Source of the DNA: Enterococcus hermanniensis
GTDB lineage: Bacteria > Bacillota > Bacilli > Lactobacillales > Enterococcaceae
DNA length: 64,000 nt
Direction: 5' to 3'
NCBI RefSeq assembly: GCF_001885945.1
Contig: NZ_JXKQ01000007.1
Location: 62,000-125,999 of the forward strand
In this document: one piece after another, positions 1 to 8,530 of the stretch
Position numbering within the stretch: the stretch's first letter is position 1
Layout: each line of letters begins with the position of its first letter
Made by a program: the position numbers and the translations under genes
The notes under the pieces: model-generated
Database searches by the model: none
What the model was told of the DNA's origin: nothing
What the model saw: only the letters and a program-made list of their open reading frames with translations

Positions 1-17
1 AATTGTTCATCGTTCAT
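1..17 (-). CDS. 5' end of a gene running off the window
   Basis: An ATG at 17-15 reads M-N-D-E-Q before the window ends. A GAGGAGC ribosome binding site lies 8 bases before it, and it follows the GrdB-like gene by about a dozen bases, so it should be the next gene of that operon. Too little is present to assign a product. Confidence 0.5.
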
Positions 18-30
18 TGAAAAGCTCCTC

Positions 31-549
31 TTAAAAACAAATTTGTGTCTCTAATTTTTCTGTATCTTGCCCTTTGGCTTTTTCCACTACAAGCAAGGCC
101 ATATTCTTGAAAGATTCATTTAATCCAATGCCACCTTTTTTCGGCATTTTGACAATTGGAACAATGTCTTTATAAACATCCGTTGCTGGATTTTCTTGTG
201 ACATAGCTGCAATAGCAGGTATTCCTTGTTGATTTAAGATTTCTGCTAAAGAGCCCGCCATTTCTCCAAAATTTGGATAGTGCATTGCTGGACCACATAG
301 GATCGCATCTGCTTGAAATTTTTTAGCAAATCCAACAAATTTTTTGGCTACTTCTGCTTGATGTTGTAAATAATATTGATCTCCACAAAATAAGGTAGCA
401 ATTATTTCAGCATCATGTTCTTTCAAATAAGGCTGTAAGGTTTGCCCTGGTCCTAATGCTGCTTTTTTCCCACTAGGAGCTAAGTTGGCATGTTCATCAC
501 TTCCCATACCTGCTTGAACGTGATTCAAAATTAAAATTATTTTTTTCAT
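31..549 (-). CDS. Stand-alone GrdB-like (glycine/betaine reductase component B family) domain protein
   Basis: The protein of about 172 residues resembles the N-terminal part of the selenoprotein B subunits of glycine, sarcosine and betaine reductases. It has a GPGQTL stretch near residue 35, a CGDQYY segment, an ILCGPAMHYPNFGEMAG motif and MSQENPATDVY. The UxxC catalytic segment of true GrdB is absent and the frame ends on TAA, so this is not a truncated selenoprotein. The start chosen is the ATG at 549; an in-frame GTG lies just upstream at 561 next to the EIIC stop. As last complete gene of the PTS/glycosylasparaginase operon it may be a redox or binding protein of unknown role. Family recognition is moderate; function is not known. 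Confidence 0.6.
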   Translation of the reverse strand: MKKIILILNHVQAGMGSDEHANLAPSGKKAALGPGQTLQPYLKEHDAEIIATLFCGDQYYLQHQAEVAKKFVGFAKKFQADAILCGPAMHYPNFGEMAGSLAEILNQQGIPAIAAMSQENPATDVYKDIVPIVKMPKKGGIGLNESFKNMALLVVEKAKGQDTEKLETQICF

Positions 550-561
550 TTTTTTCACCAC

Positions 562-1917
562 TTAAATCTCATCAAAATCAAAAGTATCAAAATCGATTTC
601 TTCTGTTTCTAAAGCTTCTGCCTCATTTTCTTCTCTTAAATATTGATCATCCATCACTTTAATAAATGGATAATAAATAGCCATTCCTAAAACAATCAGT
701 AGTGCTTGAAGAATCGATGCTTGCCAACCACTCACTAAAAATCCAGAAATAATCGGTGGTGTTGTCCAAGGTAATTGAATCCCATTTGTATAGGGAACAA
801 TTCCCCAGTCCATCGCAAAGTAAGAGATAATGATATTGATTGTTGGAACTAAAGCAAATGGAATCAAAATAATTGGATTCAACACGATCGGTAATCCAAA
901 AATAATAGGTTCATTAATACCAAAAATACTAGGAACCAATGAAAGTTGAGATAATTTTTTAACTCGTTGGCTCTTACAAAATAGAACCATAACAATAATC
1001 AGTGATAAAGTTGATCCACCACCACCAAAGGTCGCAAACATATCTTGAAATTGACCTGTGATAATATTGGGAATCTGATGTCCATCTTTGAAGGCTTGCA
1101 TGTTTTCTACTGATAATGCACGTAAAACAGGATTGAAAACAGCTCCTACAACACTACTTCCGTTGATCCCAAAGAACCAGAAGAAATGTAAAAATAGGTA
1201 AGCAATAATCATCGCCCCTAAAGTATTTCCTAAACTTAATAATGGCGTTTGTAAGAATGTGAAGATGACATCTTGTAGATTGCCCATCGATGTCAATGAA
1301 ACTAACCAGTTGATAACAAACATAATAGTTACAACTACAAAACTTGGAATTAGTGCTTCGAAAGATTTAACTACGGTTGGCGGTACGCCTTCGGGCATTT
1401 TGATCGTCCATCCGCGATGGATAACTGCTGCGAAAATACGGGTAGAAACTAGTGCAATGATCATTCCTAAAAATAGACCACTTGAACCCATCCATTTCAA
1501 TGGCAAACTAGTAACATCATACACTTGCGTTGTATTCTCAGGTGTGAATTGTGTTGTAAATGGCGTTAAAATGAAGAACGACATTAATGCTAATGCGCCA
1601 GACTGAATGGCATCAATATTTAGTTGACGCCCTAAACTATAAGCAATCCCTACGACTGCTAAAATCGTCATGACATCAAAACTGGCTGATGCAGGTACTG
1701 ACATCAATGCTTCCCAATTGTCACCTAAAATAGGTGAAATAATTTCATTCCAATTAGGAATCGGAAAATTGGCAAGTAATAAGAAAAATGATCCAACAAT
1801 TAATAATGGCGTCGAAATTAAAAATCCATCGCGGATAGCAATTAGATATTTATTTTCTCCAATGATCTTTGCTAAAGGGGTTAAGACTTTTTCCAACCAG
1901 TTTAAAAACTTCTGCAT
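562..1917 (-). CDS. PTS lactose/cellobiose-family EIIC permease
   Basis: A polytopic membrane protein of about 451 residues of the Lac/Cel PTS EIIC family, which moves a sugar across the membrane while EIIB phosphorylates it. Family motifs visible are KMPEGVPPTVVKSFEALIP, the FFGINGSSVVG segment, and FGINEPIIFGLPIVLNP typical of CelB-type permeases. The C-terminus is acidic. The start is the ATG at 1917 behind TTGGAGGAAG; a longer frame upstream lacks a suitable ribosome binding site. It follows EIIB by some 25 bases and is followed at once by the GrdB-like gene. No EIIA is present in the window part of this operon. Its substrate is inferred from the neighbouring glycosylasparaginase to be an amino-sugar conjugate, but this is unproven. 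Confidence 0.9.
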   Translation of the reverse strand: MQKFLNWLEKVLTPLAKIIGENKYLIAIRDGFLISTPLLIVGSFFLLLANFPIPNWNEIISPILGDNWEALMSVPASASFDVMTILAVVGIAYSLGRQLNIDAIQSGALALMSFFILTPFTTQFTPENTTQVYDVTSLPLKWMGSSGLFLGMIIALVSTRIFAAVIHRGWTIKMPEGVPPTVVKSFEALIPSFVVVTIMFVINWLVSLTSMGNLQDVIFTFLQTPLLSLGNTLGAMIIAYLFLHFFWFFGINGSSVVGAVFNPVLRALSVENMQAFKDGHQIPNIITGQFQDMFATFGGGGSTLSLIIVMVLFCKSQRVKKLSQLSLVPSIFGINEPIIFGLPIVLNPIILIPFALVPTINIIISYFAMDWGIVPYTNGIQLPWTTPPIISGFLVSGWQASILQALLIVLGMAIYYPFIKVMDDQYLREENEAEALETEEIDFDTFDFDEI

Positions 1918-1943
1918 CTTTACTTCCTCCAATCATTCCTAGA

Positions 1944-2273
1944 TTATTTTTTATTTTGTTTGATTAATTTTAGTGCTTCTTTCATTGCTTTTTCGCCATC
2001 CATCATCCCATAAATTTCTGGTTCAATAGCAGCTACAGGAATTCCTTGAGGTTCAAATTTCTCTTTTGTTTTTTCTAATAAAAATTTGACTTGTGGTCCT
2101 AATAAAATAGCGACAGGTTTTTCCTTGTCCACGACTTCTTGTGCTCTAGCAACTGGAAAAGCTGTGATTTGAAGCGGCATATTATGTTTCGTAACTACTT
2201 CCATCATTTTATTTACCATAATACTTGTAGACATCCCTGCGTCGCAAAATAGATAAATTTGTTTTTTACTCAT
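1944..2273 (-). CDS. PTS lactose/cellobiose-family EIIB
   Basis: A small cytoplasmic phosphocarrier of about 109 residues. The phosphocysteine loop LFCDAGMSTSIM is at the N-terminus (Cys near residue 9), as in CelA/LacB-like EIIB proteins, followed by the ILLGPQVKFLL segment. It accepts phosphate from EIIA and passes it to the sugar bound by the EIIC encoded next. The start at 2273 is preceded by AGGAG at a proper distance; a GTG three codons earlier is too close to that site. It lies between the glycosylasparaginase and EIIC genes. Confidence 0.9.
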   Translation of the reverse strand: MSKKQIYLFCDAGMSTSIMVNKMMEVVTKHNMPLQITAFPVARAQEVVDKEKPVAILLGPQVKFLLEKTKEKFEPQGIPVAAIEPEIYGMMDGEKAMKEALKLIKQNKK

Positions 2274-2293
2274 TTTATTCACTCTCCTAATAT

Positions 2294-3247
2294 TTATTCA
2301 ATTGGTGCTTTGATCCGTTTTTCATAGGCATCTAGCCATTCTTGTGTGATTGGTTGGATATCAGTGGTATGATTTTCTCCCATATTAGCAATAAAAATTG
2401 CTGGTTCTTCTTGGTCGTTGCCCACACTGAATGTAAATTCTACATTCGTAGCAACGCCCCACTCACCCTGATTGTTCATCGCGATCAATGAGAAGGCTCC
2501 GGCTTTCCCATAACGTTGTGTCAATTTGTCGTGAAATTCATAAACAGCTTTGTCACATGCCGCTTGAGGCTTCAAACCTTCTCCCATCAAGCGTACGATT
2601 TCATAAGAAAGACAACCTTTCATTAAGTCTTCTCCTAGTCCAGTAGCAGCCGCACCGCCAATTTCACTATCTACATAAAAGCCTGAACCTGATAATGGTG
2701 AATCCCCAACGCGTCCTGGTTTTTTCATAAATAATCCTGAACTAGAGGTACCTACGGTCATTGTGCCCATTCGATCCAATGTAATAGCTCCAACTGTATC
2801 GTGTCCATCATAGGGGTTCAGATTATTCTCGTGAATTTCTCTCAAGCGTTTTTCCCAAATTTTATGGGCACGGGGTGTCAACATACTTTTGCGTTCAAAA
2901 CCTTCCAGCATTGAATATTTTGTTGCTCCCTCACCAACACGAAAACTATTGAATTTGTCTTTACTAAGTTTTTTAGCTACAGAAATAGGATTTTTTACAT
3001 CAGTAATACTAGCGACTGCCCCAATTTCTAAAGTATCCCCATGCATAAAGGCCGCATCCATTTCTAAAATCCCTTCAGCATTTGGCAATCCTCCAAAGCC
3101 GACCGATTTATAATATGGATAGTCTTCAACATTTTTTATCAATGTTTCTACTGCATCCCCCGCTTTTTTCTTTTTTTCTAATAGCTGTAATGCTTCGACT
3201 ACACCATCATGTGCCATCCGCCATGTAGCAATTGCTCCCCAAGCCAT
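2294..3247 (-). CDS. N4-(beta-N-acetylglucosaminyl)-L-asparaginase / isoaspartyl peptidase family Ntn hydrolase
   Basis: About 317 residues of the Ntn-hydrolase asparaginase family. The expected autocleavage site is HDTVGAI, where the Thr would become the N-terminal nucleophile of the beta chain. VGDSPLSGSGFYVD and GGAAATGLGED are the conserved substrate-site segments. The N-terminal WGAIATWRMAHDG matches bacterial glycosylasparaginases, which split GlcNAc-Asn into the amino sugar and aspartate. No signal peptide, so it is cytoplasmic, fitting hydrolysis after PTS import. The start at 3247 has AGGAG seven bases before it. It has its own promoter with twin AGTATATACT operators and a cre-like site. 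Isoaspartyl dipeptidase activity is the main alternative. Confidence 0.85.
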   Translation of the reverse strand: MAWGAIATWRMAHDGVVEALQLLEKKKKAGDAVETLIKNVEDYPYYKSVGFGGLPNAEGILEMDAAFMHGDTLEIGAVASITDVKNPISVAKKLSKDKFNSFRVGEGATKYSMLEGFERKSMLTPRAHKIWEKRLREIHENNLNPYDGHDTVGAITLDRMGTMTVGTSSSGLFMKKPGRVGDSPLSGSGFYVDSEIGGAAATGLGEDLMKGCLSYEIVRLMGEGLKPQAACDKAVYEFHDKLTQRYGKAGAFSLIAMNNQGEWGVATNVEFTFSVGNDQEEPAIFIANMGENHTTDIQPITQEWLDAYEKRIKAPIE

Positions 3248-3262
3248 CGTCATACTCCTCTC

Positions 3263-3276
3263 GTGAACGTTTTCAT
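3263..3276 (-). promoter_or_regulatory. cre-like site upstream of the glycosylasparaginase gene
   Basis: Minus-strand ATGAAAACGTTCAC resembles the CcpA site (TGAAAACG core). It lies between the promoter and the start codon, where CcpA would block transcription. The right half is imperfect. Confidence 0.4.
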
Positions 3277-3291
3277 TTAAAATATGAACTT

Positions 3292-3324
3292 ATTATAAAT
3301 AGTATATACTGTTTTGTATATACT
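3292..3324 (-). promoter_or_regulatory. Promoter with twin GntR-type operators
   Basis: On the minus strand a TATAAT -10 box (3297-3292) is overlapped upstream by two palindromes, AGTATATACT at 3301-3310 and TGTATATACT at 3315-3324, spaced 14 bases start to start. They fill the -35 to -10 region, so binding would repress the PTS/asparaginase operon. The same pair recurs with the same spacing near the gntR gene. Confidence 0.7.
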
Positions 3325-3381
3325 GAATTTGAATTTTTTTCGTTTTTTAAGCGTTTTCTTATCTGATTTTTTTGAAAATTC

Positions 3382-3414
3382 AAAAAAAGGCTTAGCATTT
3401 TCTGCTAAACCTTT
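3382..3414 (-). terminator. Rho-independent terminator of the dipeptidase gene
   Basis: On the minus strand an AAAGG/TTTAGCA stem with a complementary arm is followed by a run of seven T. It separates the gntR-dipeptidase unit from the asparaginase-PTS unit. Confidence 0.75.
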
Positions 3415-3419
3415 AAAAA

Positions 3420-4724
3420 TTACTCTTCAGTTAATGCCAACATACCCCGCATATAAATTTCCATATTCATTAGTAAATCTGCTTCATCCATATATTCATC
3501 TTGATTATGAGCGATTCCTTTTTGACCAGGAAATGATGGTCCAAAAGCAACTATATTTGGAACGAAGCGAGCATAAGTTGCTCCTGTTGTAGTTACTGGC
3601 GTACCGTCTAGCCCGGTAGCTTCTTCATAAACTTTTGAAAGCTTTTGGATATTCCTATTTTCTTTAGGAAAATGTGTGCTCTTGATTCGACGAACAACCG
3701 TCAATTCTGTATTCATTGGTAATTGTTTCGTCAGGTTGTTGGTTACTTCTTCTTCACTCACCGAAACAGGGTATCGAATTGCAATTGAAAGAATTAACTT
3801 ATCGTCTTCTTTTTTTAATTGATAAGGTGTCAGCATCAATTTCCCACTGTCTTCGTCAAAAAAATCAATTCCCAAACCTTCCCCATTATGTTTTTCGGCT
3901 AAACTTTTTACGATCCACATAAAATAGTCAGCTAAATTTCCCGAAGTTATTTTCTGATCAATTATTTTTTGAGCCAATAAAGTAATAGCATTTACTCCAA
4001 GTTCTGGTGCATTTGATGGTGCACGTTTTCCATGAACAGCTATCGTATGACCATTTATTTCCAAAGTTAAATCATCTGGCACATGATCTCTTGCCTGATC
4101 ACCGCTAAAATCACCTATTCCCTCTACTTCTCCATGTTCAAAGGTTGTGCTCAACTCGTAGTTTACAATACCTCGTTCGCCGTATACAACAGGGTATTTG
4201 CAATCTGGTGTAAAGCCAAATAAAGGGGGCTTTTCCTCACTTAGGTACAAGGGAATATCCGAACTCCCATTTTCTTCATCGGTTCCAAAGACAATGCGAA
4301 TAGGTTTATTAAACTGAGCCTTATTTTCTTTCAATAATTTTAAACCAAATAGACAGGCCATAATCGGACCTTTATTATCTAAAACCCCTCTACCATAAAA
4401 TCGTCCATCTTTTTTACTTAACTTAAATGGTGGAAATGACCAACCTTCACCTGCTGGTACGACATCTAGATGTCCCACGACGCCAATATAATCTTCGCCC
4501 TCACCTAATTGCGCATAGCCCACAGCATCATTTACAATAGCTGTTTTAAATCCATAAGATTTAGCCAAAGCCATGACTTCTTCCAAAACAGCTTTTGGTT
4601 TTTCACCAAAAGGAGCATTTGGGGCTGGCTCACCTTTGACACTAGGAATTTGGATTACACGATCAAGGTCTTGGTAAAATTGTTCCTTATTTTCTTCGAT
4701 TACTGTTTTAAAATCAATTGTCAT
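3420..4724 (-). CDS. M20 family dipeptidase (PepV/Sapep-like)
   Basis: A cytoplasmic zinc peptidase of 434 residues, the usual length for PepV-type dipeptidases. The metal-site motifs are visible: GVVGHLDVVPAG near residue 82, GRGVLDNKGP with the bridging Asp, GTDEENGSSD with the catalytic and metal Glu, and a C-terminal FGPSFPGQKGIAHNQDEY with the last His ligand. It would cleave dipeptides, in this context possibly the amino-acid part of imported conjugates. It follows the GntR gene by 56 bases and probably shares its transcript. The start is the ATG at 4724 with AAGGAG before it. Confidence 0.88.
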   Translation of the reverse strand: MTIDFKTVIEENKEQFYQDLDRVIQIPSVKGEPAPNAPFGEKPKAVLEEVMALAKSYGFKTAIVNDAVGYAQLGEGEDYIGVVGHLDVVPAGEGWSFPPFKLSKKDGRFYGRGVLDNKGPIMACLFGLKLLKENKAQFNKPIRIVFGTDEENGSSDIPLYLSEEKPPLFGFTPDCKYPVVYGERGIVNYELSTTFEHGEVEGIGDFSGDQARDHVPDDLTLEINGHTIAVHGKRAPSNAPELGVNAITLLAQKIIDQKITSGNLADYFMWIVKSLAEKHNGEGLGIDFFDEDSGKLMLTPYQLKKEDDKLILSIAIRYPVSVSEEEVTNNLTKQLPMNTELTVVRRIKSTHFPKENRNIQKLSKVYEEATGLDGTPVTTTGATYARFVPNIVAFGPSFPGQKGIAHNQDEYMDEADLLMNMEIYMRGMLALTEE

Positions 4725-4780
4725 AAGAAAAACTCCTTTTTGATAACTTACTCTACTTTATTCAATAAAATGTACCATTT

Positions 4781-5512
4781 TTATTGCCCATATCGAGTCA
4801 ACGTAGTCTTGAACACATATCGGTCCGAACGGTAATGTGAGATATCATAAAAAATTGGTGTCGCGTCCAATGAATACGTCATCGAGTGGACTTGTAATAA
4901 CGGATTGCCCATTGGAACAGCTAAAAGTTTAGACAGTTCCGGAGTAACTAAAATAGCTTCTACTTCTTGATGGGAATATGCAATCGTTGTTTTTTTCTCA
5001 AGTAATTTAAATAATGAGCCATTAAAGTCTTCTTTTACTAATCCTTGAACATATTCTTCAGATATGTAAATTTTTTCAACTGTCATTGGTTCTTCATCCA
5101 AGAGGCGACGGCGTACAAGTTCATATACCGTTTGATCACTCCCTAGCTGTAGGGCCGTCACTATTTCTTCTGTTGGTTCGACCACTTTTTCAAATGAAAT
5201 CACTTCGGTTCTACTCGTTTTCCCGTAAGCTTTCGCTGCTTCTGTAAACCCTTGCAATCCAGCGCGTCCGCTTTGGATTTTTGGTTGTGACATTACATAG
5301 CTTCCTTTTCCTCGTTGCTTCACTAAGATATTCTTGCTAATCAGATCATCAATAGCTTTACGAATGGTTAAGCGACTACAGTCAAATTCCTTAGCTAAAT
5401 CATACTCTGAAGGCAATTTTTGTGAGCTAACATAAATTCCATCATGAATCCGTTTTTCAATTTCAGCAGAAACATAATCAAATTTTGCCTTGGTCGTTTT
5501 CTTTTCTTCCAT
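4781..5512 (-). CDS. GntR family (HutC/UTRA subfamily) transcriptional regulator
   Basis: The 243-residue protein has an N-terminal winged helix (residues about 10-75, with KLPSEYDLAKEFDCSRLTIRKAIDDL and the KQRGKGSYV wing) and a C-terminal UTRA ligand domain ending in ISHYRSDRYVFKTTLTR. Proteins of this subfamily, such as NagR/YvoA, often sense phosphorylated amino sugars and bind palindromic sites. The twin AGTATATACT sites at 3301-3324 and 5609-5632 are the likely operators, which places the downstream peptidase, glycosylasparaginase and PTS genes in its regulon. Ligand assignment is inference. Confidence 0.9.
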   Translation of the reverse strand: MEEKKTTKAKFDYVSAEIEKRIHDGIYVSSQKLPSEYDLAKEFDCSRLTIRKAIDDLISKNILVKQRGKGSYVMSQPKIQSGRAGLQGFTEAAKAYGKTSRTEVISFEKVVEPTEEIVTALQLGSDQTVYELVRRRLLDEEPMTVEKIYISEEYVQGLVKEDFNGSLFKLLEKKTTIAYSHQEVEAILVTPELSKLLAVPMGNPLLQVHSMTYSLDATPIFYDISHYRSDRYVFKTTLTRYGQ

Positions 5513-5608
5513 AATTTCTCCTTATTGGGATTTGATAATCTCCAAATATTCTCAATTTTACTATACTAATCTTTAAATGATTTAGCTATAGAAACTCTTC
5601 TCCTTAGC

Positions 5609-5632
5609 AGTATATACTAAAAAGTATATACT
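5609..5632. promoter_or_regulatory. Twin AGTATATACT operators between gntR and queH
   Basis: Two perfect AGTATATACT palindromes at 5609-5618 and 5623-5632, spaced 14 bases, as in the pair at 3301-3324. They sit in the divergent intergenic region, about 100 bases before gntR. Autoregulation is the simple reading. Confidence 0.7.
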
Positions 5633-5766
5633 AAAAAGTAATAGTCTGAGTTTTAAAGTTTTTCTTATGGACTAATCAGTTAACTTTCATTTACTTATCG
5701 CTGAACTATTACTATTAAATCTTTTTTTCTGACCCTCTTTCCTTTATACTAACTTCAGGTGATTAG

Positions 5767-6507
5767 ATGAATACAATTGATGCAACAGAAATCGTTGAAA
5801 AAATGAACAATCAAAAAATAAATTATGACCGTGTTTTGCATAAAATGATTCAGTCTTGGGAAAAAGTCGATGTTCGCCCAAGAATTTTGATTCATTCTTG
5901 CTGTGCTCCTTGCAGTACGTATACTTTAGAGTTTCTCACACAATATGCTGATGTGACGATTTTTTTCTCAAACTCAAATATTCATCCTGAAAGTGAATAT
6001 CAACGACGTATTTTAGTTCAAGAAAAATTTATCAATGACTTTAATACCAAAACCGAAAATCATGTCGACTTGATCGTTGATGACTACAAGCCTAACGAGT
6101 TTATTCAATTCATGCACCAAAATAATTTAACCGAAGAGCCTGAAGGTGGTAAACGTTGCACAGCATGTTTTAATATGCGCTTAGATTTAGCCGCTAAAGA
6201 AGCACTCGAACGTGGGTATGATTATTTTGGTAGTGCTTTAACGATCTCTCCGAAAAAGAATAGCCAATTAATCAATCAAATTGGTATGGATATCCAAAAA
6301 ATCTATAATACTCAGTATTTACCTAGTGATTTTAAAAAAAATTCTGGTTATCAACGCTCCATTGAAATGTGTAAAGAGTATGACGTATATCGCCAGTGTT
6401 ATTGCGGTTGTGTCTTTGCTGCCAAACAACAAGGCTGTGATTTAAAGACCGTTAATAAAGAAGCAAAATCTTTTATTGAAACTTTAAAAAAAACAGAAAA
6501 TATTTGA
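5767..6507 (+). CDS. queH: Epoxyqueuosine reductase QueH
   Basis: A 246-residue DUF208 protein, the non-cobalamin enzyme for the last step of queuosine synthesis in tRNA. The adjacent Cys pair in HSCCAPCS (near residue 45), GGKRCTACFNMRLD in the middle and CYCGCVFA near the C-terminus are the cluster and redox cysteines of the family. It reads away from gntR and stands alone, with a long terminator-like hairpin about 140 bases after it. The start has a weak AGGTGA site. Confidence 0.92.
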   Translation: MNTIDATEIVEKMNNQKINYDRVLHKMIQSWEKVDVRPRILIHSCCAPCSTYTLEFLTQYADVTIFFSNSNIHPESEYQRRILVQEKFINDFNTKTENHVDLIVDDYKPNEFIQFMHQNNLTEEPEGGKRCTACFNMRLDLAAKEALERGYDYFGSALTISPKKNSQLINQIGMDIQKIYNTQYLPSDFKKNSGYQRSIEMCKEYDVYRQCYCGCVFAAKQQGCDLKTVNKEAKSFIETLKKTENI

Positions 6508-6643
6508 TTGTATCACCTCCATTTTTAATTAGAAGAAAATTTTCTTAAATAGAAAGCTAATGGAATAGTTTACTTGGCGTTCTTACCAGCTATGCTAAAC
6601 ATTAGGAACTCCTAAAAATTACTTCTACCCACATATTGTTCAT

Positions 6644-6705
6644 AATCTGCTAAGCTATATTCTCTTGTTTAACACAGGAAAAAATAGCCTAGCAGATTTT
6701 TTAGC
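6644..6705 (+). terminator. Long hairpin with U tract after queH
   Basis: A 15-base arm at 6644-6658 pairs with 6684-6698 with one mismatch, followed by TTTTTT. It may end queH or a short RNA. Apart from this and the promoter at 6895-6924, I see nothing in the 6508-6954 gap. Confidence 0.65.
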
Positions 6706-6894
6706 TTTTCTTTTTAAGCGATACCCTGCAACTACTTTTTCCAATCAAATTTTTAGTTATCGATTAAAAAAATGAAAATGACGCAGAATTTTTATTTTTG
6801 ATAGGGTAATGAACTCTACCACTAGCTTTACAGATTATAAAAAAACACGATAGTACAATCATATTCATTAAATAATTCAAATAGTATCTAGGCT

Positions 6895-6924
6895 TTTACA
6901 TTTTTTATATAGTTATTCTATAAT
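6895..6924 (+). promoter_or_regulatory. Promoter of the surface-protein gene
   Basis: TTTACA at 6895-6900, an 18-base spacer, and a consensus TATAAT at 6919-6924, 30 bases before the interrupted start codon at 6955. Confidence 0.65.
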
Positions 6925-6954
6925 AGTCTATTTTGGTTGAAAGGAGCTTTAGCT

Positions 6955-8436
6955 ATGCAATAGAAAAAATTTAATATAATTACCACTATCACGGTCTTAA
7001 TATGCTCAATATTTGTTTTTAATTTAAGTTCTACCCATGTGAATGCGGTAGATCCTAGCATTCAAACTACCGATAGTACGTTTAGCGACAATGGTTTAAC
7101 AATAGATCCTGATATTCAATATCTATCCGCAGGTAACAACTGGAATTTTCCTACACCAGAAACTTATCCAGGTTATGAATTAAACTTAGAACAATCGACG
7201 ATTACATTTACGCAAGGAGAGCAATCCGAATCTCTTCCACTTCAAGCATTGATCAGTAGCCCTGACTTTGAAACGGTCGAAGCTGTCATTGCATATTTTA
7301 ACACTCAAACAGTACAAGAAAATCAAACAGGTACGTTGCATTATTATTATCAAGCACTCCCTAAACAGACGGTTTCCTATGAGTTTAGCGATGGTGCATT
7401 AGCCGTAGAACCTAATATTCAATACCCCTCGGTTGGTAATACTTGGAATTTTTTACCCCCAGAAACTTATTCTGGTTATGAATTAAACTTAGAAAAATCG
7501 ACTATTTCTTTTACACAAGGGACAGAGTCCGAGCCAACTGTCTCCTTTCAAGACATTATCAATGCTTCACCAGGCTTTGACACCGCAGAAGCAGTAATTA
7601 ATTATTTCAACAAGCAAACCATCGAGGCAAATCAAACGGGTGAAATTCATTATTACTATCAAGCATTAGATCCTATCATTCAAACAGTCACTACTGAAGC
7701 AAGTGATGGACTTTTAACTATTCCTCCAGTGGTCAAAGAATTAAAAATTGGAAATACACCTGAATTGCCTTTACCAGAAAGCTATACTGGCTATCAACTT
7801 GATTTAAAACAATCAACCATATCTTTTCGCAACCTTGAAGGACAAGCTGAAAGTGCTAATTTTGAACAAATTATCGCTCAATCTAATGGGATTGAAACTG
7901 TAGCCGAGGCCATTGCATACTTTAATCAACGAACCCTTGAAGAAAGTATGAGTGCTATTGATTTAAATTACTATTACATTCCGGTACCACCTGAAGAAAG
8001 TTCTTCTAGTACTGATGAAACAGGATCTTCTTCTGATAGCTCTACCAGTGAAAGTTCTTCCACTACATCAAGTACTGATAATACAGAGACTCCTTCTGAT
8101 AGCTCTACTAGTGAAAGTTCTTCCACTACATCAAGTACTGAAGATACGGGGACTCCTTCTGATAGCTCTACCAGTGAAAGTTCTTCCACTATATCAGGTT
8201 CAAGTCACAAAAACAGTTCTTCTAGCGATACATTAACTGACAAAAATACTCCGAACGTTTCAACGTCGAATGATTCTATTTCAAATGATTCTATAAATTC
8301 GGACTCAAATAGTGTTCATAAGGAATATCCTGCAACAAATGATCAAAAAACGAATCCTTTGATGTTATTAATCGGGCTATTCTTCACAGGAGCTGCGTTA
8401 ACATTATTTTTGAGAAAAAGTTCTAAAACCAAATAA
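6955..8436 (+). pseudogene. Cell-wall surface protein with MucBP-like repeats, interrupted by an amber codon at position 3
   Basis: Behind AAAGGAGC the frame reads ATG-CAA-TAG, then continues as a normal signal peptide (KKFNIITTITVLICSIFVF..., cut near VNA) into three repeats of about 90 residues, each with a W/Y-rich GYELNLE strand and an IHYYYQ-like end. A Ser/Thr-rich stalk with near-identical 60-base repeats follows (8015-8190). A YPATN motif, a hydrophobic helix and a RKSSKTK tail end it. The open part runs from 7039. The TAG at 6961-6963 should abolish secretion, since internal starts lack the signal peptide. The sorting motif is also off consensus (YPATN against LPXTG), which supports decay. 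Promoter and terminator are intact. Confidence 0.75.
8015..8190 (+). repeat. Ser/Thr-stalk tandem repeats
   Basis: Units of about 60 bases encoding PSDSSTSESSSTTSST-type segments recur about three times with few differences. They lie inside the surface-protein gene and explain long antisense and shifted reading frames here. Confidence 0.8.
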
Positions 8437-8444
8437 TGATTACT

Positions 8445-8489
8445 AAAAAAACCAAGCGTCCTCTTATCTAGGGACTCCTTGGTTTTTTT
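8445..8489 (+). terminator. Terminator of the surface-protein gene
   Basis: AAACCAAG and CTTGGTTT arms around an inner GTCC/GGAC pairing, followed by a T run. A-rich on the other side, so it could work in both directions. Confidence 0.8.
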
Positions 8490-8530
8490 GATTGAAACAA
8501 TTTAGTACAGACATGTATTTCTAAACAACT

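Noticed and set aside
8015..8190. Regular 60-base repeats as a CRISPR array
   Set aside because: They are in-frame coding repeats without unique spacers.
7974..8236. Antisense and shifted frames in the surface-protein stalk
   Set aside because: They come from the Ser/Thr codon repeats and have no start signals.
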